A stretch of DNA of 11,959 bases from Betaproteobacteria bacterium (GTDB lineage Bacteria; Pseudomonadota; Gammaproteobacteria; Burkholderiales; Burkholderiaceae): the NCBI GenBank assembly GCA_009921765.1, contig RFXC01000132.1, positions 1 through 11,959 on the forward strand, given 5' to 3'. The notes beneath the pieces are model-generated. The model saw only the letters and a list, made by a program, of their open reading frames with translations. It made no database searches and was not told the origin of the DNA. The translations under genes and the position numbers were made by a program. This document shows positions 9,001 through 11,959 of the stretch, piece after piece. Every line of letters starts with the position of its first letter. Positions within the stretch are counted from its first letter, which is position 1.

Positions 9001-11959
9001 AGATCAACACCCTGTCGGTCGACAATGTTGGCGCGGGCGACATCCTCGTCAATGTGCTGCCCGATCGCGACACGGTGTTCTCCAGCAACATCACGAGCGA
9101 TGTCGATGTGGTGCGTGCGGTGGCGGTCAACGGCGATGTCACGCTCAGCACCAGCGCGGGTTCGATCCAGGTGACTGCCGCAGGTACCGGTGTCAGCGCC
9201 ACAGGCACGAAGAGCATCACCCTGAATGCGGGGGGTGACACCGGCGCCATCAGCGTTGCGCAAATGATCACCGCAGCGACCGGCACCATCAAACTCACCG
9301 GGGGTGGCCAGGTGAGCAACACGGGTGCAGGGGTGGTCTCCACCTCTGGAAACGGCGCCATCACGTTCGAGTCGCGCAAGACCAACATCCAGCAGGGCCG
9401 CACGGTCAGCAGTGCCGGCGGCACCATCGAGTTCCGTGCGGCTACCGACATTGCGATGGGCGCAACCGATTCGGTCACGAATGTTCCGGTGGTCGTTGAT
9501 GCCACCGGGTCGGCCACCACGGGCACGATCGTGTTCCGCGCGGGCGGCAATATTGGTCTGGCCACGCTGATCGCAGTGGGGTCCGTGAGCCTGACCGCAG
9601 ACGACGGCTTCTCTTCCGATACGGTCATTACGGGCGTGCCGGCCAACGGTGCGGGTGCGATCACCAGCGTGTTCAGCACAAGCGCCAGCACCGTTCGCAA
9701 CATTCGCGGCAAAGCTGCGGGGCCCGAGACCACCGCGGTATCGCTCGCCGCCGGGTCCGGCATTGGCACGGCCGCCTCGCCGCTCAGCACCGCGATCGCG
9801 GGCTTCTCGGCAACCAACAGCACCACGGGTGGGTTGTTCTTGGCCGATGTTTCGGCGCTCACCGTGCAAGCGGGCGGCGTGGTCATGAAGGGCGCGGACG
9901 GACCGATGGTGATTCGGGCCTTGAACGGTTCGCTCACCGTCGACGGTTCAATCACAGCCGAGGAGGGCGCGCTCGCTACCGGCAATCTGCTCCTGAAAGC
10001 CGAAGATGGGGCAGGGGCCTCGGCGGGCGATGTGGTGATCAACCAGCCCATCAAGCTGGGCAAAGGCCATCTCACCCTGTATGCCGAAGACGACGTGACG
10101 GTGGGCAGCCTGGTTCAGGTGGCGGGCGGCAGCCGAACGATCGAGGCGATTGCCGAGAACGGCGGCATCACGATGGCGACAACGGGTCGCTTCAACACGA
10201 ACAGCACCAACAACGGCAACCAGCTCTTGCGTGCCTACGGCGACGTCGTCATCAGCCGTCTTTCGGCAGGCACGGGCGCGGTGCGCGTCGAGTCGGTCAA
10301 TGGCAGCATTCTCGATGCCGACCTGGCAGCGACTTCGCCCCAGATCACCAATATCGAGGCCGACAAGGTCCGCCTGTTCGCGGGCGGCAGCGCCGGCAGC
10401 ATTGGCACGAGCACGAACGCGCTCGAGCTGAGCATCAATACCCTCGCCGCGCTGGCTCCGGCCACCGGCAGCTCTCGGGGGGTCTTCGTGTCCGAGAGCA
10501 ACGGGCTGGAGATCGGCTCTGTCGGCGCGCTGGCCACCCTCAAAGTGCAGCGGGTGGGGAACACTGGACTGGCCACCGACACGGTGCTGCCGGGCGCTGG
10601 TCCGATTGCGGGCACTGACGCGGTGTTGGCCGGGGTCACTGTCGGCAACGATGCACCTGTCGTCATTCAGGGCAATGTGCTCAGCAGCAGCGCAGGGATG
10701 GTGATCAATCAAGCCATCGCCGCGCCCGGGGCGGGACATGTACGGCTCGAATCGGTGCAGGGCACGCTCACGGTGAACGCGAGTGTTGATGCCGGAACTG
10801 GGCAGGTCACGCTTCTTTCTGCCAAGGGGCAAACCTACGGCGCGGCTGGCGACATCACCACGGGTGGGTCGGGCGAGATTGATGTGTTGGCGGGCGGTGC
10901 GATCGCGATGAACGCGGGCACGGTTCTGCAGACAGCGGGTGGCGACATTCGCGTCACGGCAACAGGCACGACCGCGAGCGATCGGGACATCACGCTGGGT
11001 GTGCTCGACGTACGACCGACCGGGGATCGTGGGGCGACGCCGACGGCACAGGGCACCTGGGGTTCGGTCGCGGTGAGCGCGACAAGTGGATCGGTGTTGG
11101 ACGCAGCCAGCGATACAGCGACCCCGACGAATGTGTATGCGAAGGCGTTGCGGGTGAGTGCAGGCGGGTCGGTGGGTGTGCAGGGTGCCGGCGCGAATGC
11201 GATCGAGACCGAAGTGGTGACGCTGGCGGCTGCGGCAGCGGCGGGCGGCATCAATGTGGTGGATATCAGCGCGCTTGCGATCGGCACGGTAGCTCCGGTG
11301 GCGGTGAAGCGGGTCACGGCAGCCGGTGCGCTGAGCGCGACCGATGAGACCGATGCGGGCGCCCTGGCAGGGCTCGCAACCACGGCCAATGGCACGGTGC
11401 TGGCGCGTGCCGAATCCATGACGGTGGATGGGGCGGTGAGCGCGAACGGCTCGGGCAACGTGCTGTTGCAGGCGCAGAACGGTGCAATGACCGTGAACGC
11501 CGGGGTGAGCTCGGGTAGCAGCCACATCAGCGTGCTGTCGAGCGGCGCGCAAACCTACAGCGCAGCGGGGGATGTGTCGACGGGTTCGCGCGTTGACGGC
11601 GCCACCACGGTTCGCGGGTCGATCGACCTGTCCTCTGGATCCACACTGACGATGACTGCCGGAACGGCGCTCGCAACCGACGGCGGAAACATCCGCCTCG
11701 GCACGACGGGATCATCGAGCGATGTGACCCTGGGCGTCGTGGATGCGCGCACGACGTCGGACAGAGGTGCCAACACGATTGCGCAGCAGTCGTCTGCTTC
11801 GGGCTGGGGTTCAGTCGCGATCGTGGCGGGCGGCTCGGTGCTCGATGCAGCCGGCGATACGGCTCCGCTCACGAATGTGTACGCGAATGGGTTGCGCATC
11901 AGCGCGGGCAGCTCAGTGGGTGTGCTGGGCGCGAGCGCCAATGCGATCGAGACCGAAGT
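1..11959 (+). CDS. Giant repetitive exoprotein / filamentous-haemagglutinin-like adhesin, internal fragment (both ends outside window)
   Basis: One frame (codons starting at base 3) is open across the whole window: 3,985 complete codons plus two bases, with no start or stop that can be assigned. The product is rich in Gly, Ala, Ser, Thr, Val and Asp. From about residue 690 it is a monotonous series of short beta strands with turns, such as 'GDLTINSISGTGGEVTLFV', which is the pattern of beta-helical adhesin stalks (FhaB-like and other large beta-strand-repeat proteins). I saw no cysteine and no hydrophobic membrane segment. About 19 Trp occur in the first 660 residues and only about 9 in the remaining 3,300, so the first part folds differently. 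FhaB of Bordetella is about 3,700 residues, so this fragment alone already exceeds it. The inferred role is a secreted or surface filament for adhesion or aggregation. Signal peptide, TPS or autotransporter domain and C-terminus are not visible, so the secretion route is unknown. The coding call is very sure, the family assignment fairly sure, and the function inferred. Confidence 0.95.
150..314 (+). repeat. QIDW/HLGY module, copy 1
   Basis: This copy (residues 50-104) begins 'VDYRNSQIDW' and ends with 'QRQAVLNHLGY'. It shares with the copy at 720-836 the order Y-x-N-x-QIDW, a variable spacer, then 'F-x-x-L-x-x-x-QR-x-AV-x-x-HLGY'. The second half reads like a short amphipathic helix, unlike the beta-rich remainder of the protein. 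The spacer here is longer than in copy 2, so the two have diverged by insertion or deletion. I do not know a named family for it. Confidence 0.7.
720..836 (+). repeat. QIDW/HLGY module, copy 2
   Basis: Residues 240-278 run from 'YANDQIDW' to 'NQRLAVIGHLGY' and match the copy at 150-314. The QIDW tryptophans are 564 bases (188 residues) apart. Between the copies lies a Tyr/Trp-rich segment. A loosely similar 'W-A-A ... YRL/YRV' pattern follows each HLGY (residues about 156-182 and 350-366), which suggests the whole segment of about 190 residues was once duplicated. The short motif match is clear. The longer duplication is tentative. Confidence 0.65.
1386..1460 (+). other. Acidic Trp/Asp patch
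   Basis: Residues 462-486 carry a dense run of Asp and Glu interspersed with Trp, including 'DMWVDNDDGSQW' and 'ENWDDEDEV'. Clustered Asp/Asn/Gly of this sort often sits in Ca2+-binding loops of extracellular proteins, but no canonical RTX nonapeptide, EF-hand or cadherin motif can be matched. Metal binding is therefore only a possibility. The patch sits inside the aromatic-rich region, after the second QIDW/HLGY module. Confidence 0.4.
4902..5234 (+). other. Stalk interruption, polar insert ending in a Pro-rich linker
   Basis: Residues 1634-1744 lose the strand-turn rhythm. The segment starts around 'RELPALKLDANQQPVQTNWK', contains two Trp, a run rich in Asp, Asn and Phe ('NDDTNADAFGFNVQIRQDD'), then 'GGGFELRITDSTLAPTAP', and closes with a Ser/Thr/Pro linker ('STGSTLPPPVAGDVV') before the stalk pattern resumes. 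It looks like a small globular insert or loop projecting from the filament. I do not recognise the domain. Confidence 0.45.
6726..7190 (+). other. Stalk interruption containing a hook/flagellin 'IN'-like unit
   Basis: Residues 2242-2396 form a second break in the stalk. It opens with 'SGWIRDAVVNVSTG' and 'YDDRIDWVIRQAKFSL', followed by a Gln/Ser-rich linker. Residues 2314-2394 (6942-7182) then read 'TFEITITRGAVVQRFGVQV', a helix-like 'SRIASQLAAAINAARDGLG', 'IFSATAAAHVLTITS' and 'GTDGAEIAFSA'. This order (strand pair, helix with AAAINAA, then strands ending L-T-I-T-S-x-x-G) matches the general layout of the small 'IN' motifs found in flagellin, FliD and hook-associated proteins and in other phage and surface proteins. 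The resemblance is by eye only. The stalk resumes at about 7200. Confidence 0.45.
7767..7910 (+). repeat. 'F-K-x-I-x-IG' adhesin motif, copy 1
   Basis: Residues 2589-2636 read 'EIARLQEGFKRIEIGSMDG', then a strand, then 'VSFRDPLVLMTPQPGGEVMV'. To my recollection, the layout of a strand, a short helix-like 'x-L-x-x-G-F-x-x-I-x-IG', a D/G turn and 'F-x-D-P-L-x-L-x-x-P-x-x-GG-x-V' recurs in other giant bacterial exoproteins. A shorter counterpart lies at 8595-8700. The role is probably structural, as a stalk turn or cap. Confidence 0.5.
8595..8700 (+). repeat. 'F-D-K-I-V-VG' adhesin motif, copy 2
   Basis: Residues 2865-2900 carry 'LMDKISSSSFDKIVVGHQ' followed by 'AGRAVGTARMVVGAV', preceded by 'VSSLDLSTN'. 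The order (L-x-L-S/N, short helix, S-F-D-K-I-V-VG) parallels the copy at 7767-7910 about 830 bases upstream, although the part after the IG/VG differs. The segment between the copies is ordinary stalk, including a well-formed run 'DLIINATGSVKFEGSVTIN' (about 8271-8327). Confidence 0.5.
9750..9869 (+). repeat. Stalk module 'G-IGT-x-x-SPLST', first of the regular 3' series
   Basis: Residues 3250-3289 read 'AGSGIGTAASPLSTAIAGF', then 'TTGGLFLADVSALTVQAGG'. The counterparts are 'GGSAGSIGTSTNALELSINT' at 10383-10442, 'AGGSVGVQGAGANAIETE' at 11160-11213 and 'AGSSVGVLGASANAIETE' at 11904-11957. The starts are about 630, 780 and 744 bases apart, so from here on the module is embedded in a longer, increasingly regular repeat. 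The conserved second half (T-G-G-x-x-L/V-x-D/E-x-x-A/G-L-x-x) is typical of filamentous-haemagglutinin-like exoproteins. Confidence 0.6.
10068..10736 (+). repeat. Long stalk repeat, unit 1 (divergent, 223 residues)
   Basis: This unit (residues 3356-3578) begins 'HLTLYAEDDVTVGSLVQVAG', passes through 'AVRVESVNGSILDADLAA' and the 'GSIGTSTNALELSINTLAAL' module, and ends with 'VVIQGNVLSSSAGMVINQAI'. It has the same order of elements as the next two units but lacks the 'DRGA ... WGSV ... VLDAA-DTA-TNVYA' block in recognisable form, so it is either an older diverged copy or a different assortment of modules. Its start is set by analogy with the 'H-V-R-L-E-S' start of unit 2. Confidence 0.45.
10737..11456 (+). 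repeat. Long stalk repeat, unit 2 (about 240 residues)
   Basis: Residues 3579-3818 begin 'HVRLESVQGTLTVNASVDAG', followed by 'GQTYGAAGDITTGGSGEIDV', 'DITLGVLDVRPTGDRGA', 'WGSVAVSATSGSVLDAASDT', 'TNVYAKALRVSAGGSVG', 'ANAIETEVVTLAAAAAAGG' and 'VDISALAIGTVAP'. Nearly every one of the leading elements has a match in unit 3 in the same order. Corresponding Trp codons are at 11058 and 11805, a period of 747 bases, and the IETE ends are 744 bases apart. Confidence 0.8.
11457..11959 (+). repeat. Long stalk repeat, unit 3 (cut by the window end)
   Basis: Residues 3819-3985 repeat unit 2: 'NVLLQAQNGAMTVNAGVSSG', 'AQTYSAAGDVSTGS', 'DVTLGVVDARTTSDRGA', 'WGSVAIVAGGSVLDAAGDTA', 'LTNVYANGLRISAGSSVG' and 'ANAIETE'. 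Small indels separate the copies, for example about eight residues around 'RVDGATTVRGSIDLSS' that are absent from unit 2. The final 20 bases (11940-11959) are identical to 11196-11215 in unit 2. By analogy the next residues outside the window should resemble the 'VVTLAAAAAAGG' segment. Confidence 0.8.

Larger units (their letters stand above)
2631..9050 (+). repeat. Recurring 50-70-residue stalk module, dispersed copies
   Basis: A loose module recurs through the stalk. It is a strand ending in A-x-G-x-I, then a hydrophobic strand (L-x-L-x-A), then G-I-x followed by a short variable loop with T-x-V, then L-x-V-x-T-x-x-G-x-I-x-L and a closing L-x-V. Copies I can align by eye lie at 2631-2855, 3066-3236, 3480-3641, 4524-4676, 5463-5624, 5754-5894, 6261-6449, 7281-7496 and 8880-9050, with more regular copies downstream at 9750-9869, 10380-10526, 11160-11285 and the start of another at 11904. 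Examples are 'LEARAALGIEGLEVALNSAD' (copy at 3480) and 'LELKAGGAIGLATHVRGLSV' (copy at 3066). Spacing is irregular in this 5' part. The copies are too diverged for DNA-level repeats to be obvious. Boundaries are approximate. Confidence 0.6.
2061..11959 (+). other. Beta-strand-repeat stalk (predicted beta-helix), with interruptions
   Basis: From residue 687 ('VAVAARDIVIETGG') to the window end, the sequence is a series of strands of alternating hydrophobic residues (V-x-L, I-x-I, L-x-V) separated by G-G, G-D, S-G or N-G turns. Recurrent phrases include 'DLTINS', 'GSLTLTADAAV', 'ARDVLLSGNL' and 'GDLIINATGSV'. This is the sequence signature of right-handed beta-helix stalks in filamentous-haemagglutinin-type adhesins and related giant exoproteins. 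At roughly 20 residues per turn, about 3,300 residues would form a very long fibre. That is inference, because no structure or profile search was possible here. Two stretches that break the rhythm (4902-5234 and 6726-7190) are annotated separately. Confidence 0.75.

Noticed and set aside
9948..11552. Long antisense open frame (534 codons), overlapping another at 8897-10075 and others in the region
   Set aside because: They lie opposite the continuous + frame. Their translations are Arg/His/Ala/Pro-rich with no recognisable domain, which is what GC-rich codons give when read in antisense. Several overlap each other in different frames.
10068..11959. CRISPR array or non-coding tandem repeat
   Set aside because: The repeat period is about 670-750 bases, divisible by three and in frame, and similarity is at protein level. 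These are coding repeats.

Overview
The window lies entirely inside one enormous protein-coding gene. On the + strand, the frame whose codons begin at position 3 reads from the first to the last base with no stop codon that I could find by hand translation. This gives at least 3,985 codons with neither the real start nor the stop in view. Base composition is GC-rich, roughly mid-60s percent by eye, with strong G/C preference at third codon positions. The product resembles the very large repetitive exoproteins (filamentous-haemagglutinin-like adhesins, beta-strand-repeat proteins) of Gram-negative bacteria. A GC-rich proteobacterium, perhaps a betaproteobacterium, is the most natural host, but nothing here fixes the taxon. 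Because codons start at multiples of 3, residue n of the fragment is the codon starting at base 3n.

Layout. (1) About 3-2060: an aromatic- and Trp-rich, mostly non-repetitive stretch. It carries two copies of a 'QIDW ... QR-AV--HLGY' module and one acidic patch. (2) About 2061-11959: a long Gly/Ala/Ser/Thr/Val/Asp-rich array of short beta strands, the typical signature of a right-handed beta-helix or filamentous adhesin stalk. Within it a recurring module of about 50-70 residues can be picked out at a dozen or more places. (3) Two places where the stalk pattern breaks: 4902-5234, and 6726-7190. The second contains a small globular-looking unit reminiscent of flagellin/hook 'IN' motifs. (4) From about 9750 onward the modules fall into longer repeats of about 210-250 residues that look more alike toward the 3' end, and the window stops inside the latest copy.

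The most notable points are the size of the gene, the apparent complete absence of cysteine, the gradient of repeat similarity toward the 3' end, and the mixture of stalk and inserted non-stalk units. The inferred role is a secreted or surface-exposed filament used for adhesion, aggregation or cell-cell contact. The secretion signal and translocation domain are outside the window, so the export route cannot be determined. There are no intergenic regions, RNA genes, mobile elements or CRISPR arrays. All the long antisense open frames are shadows of this gene.
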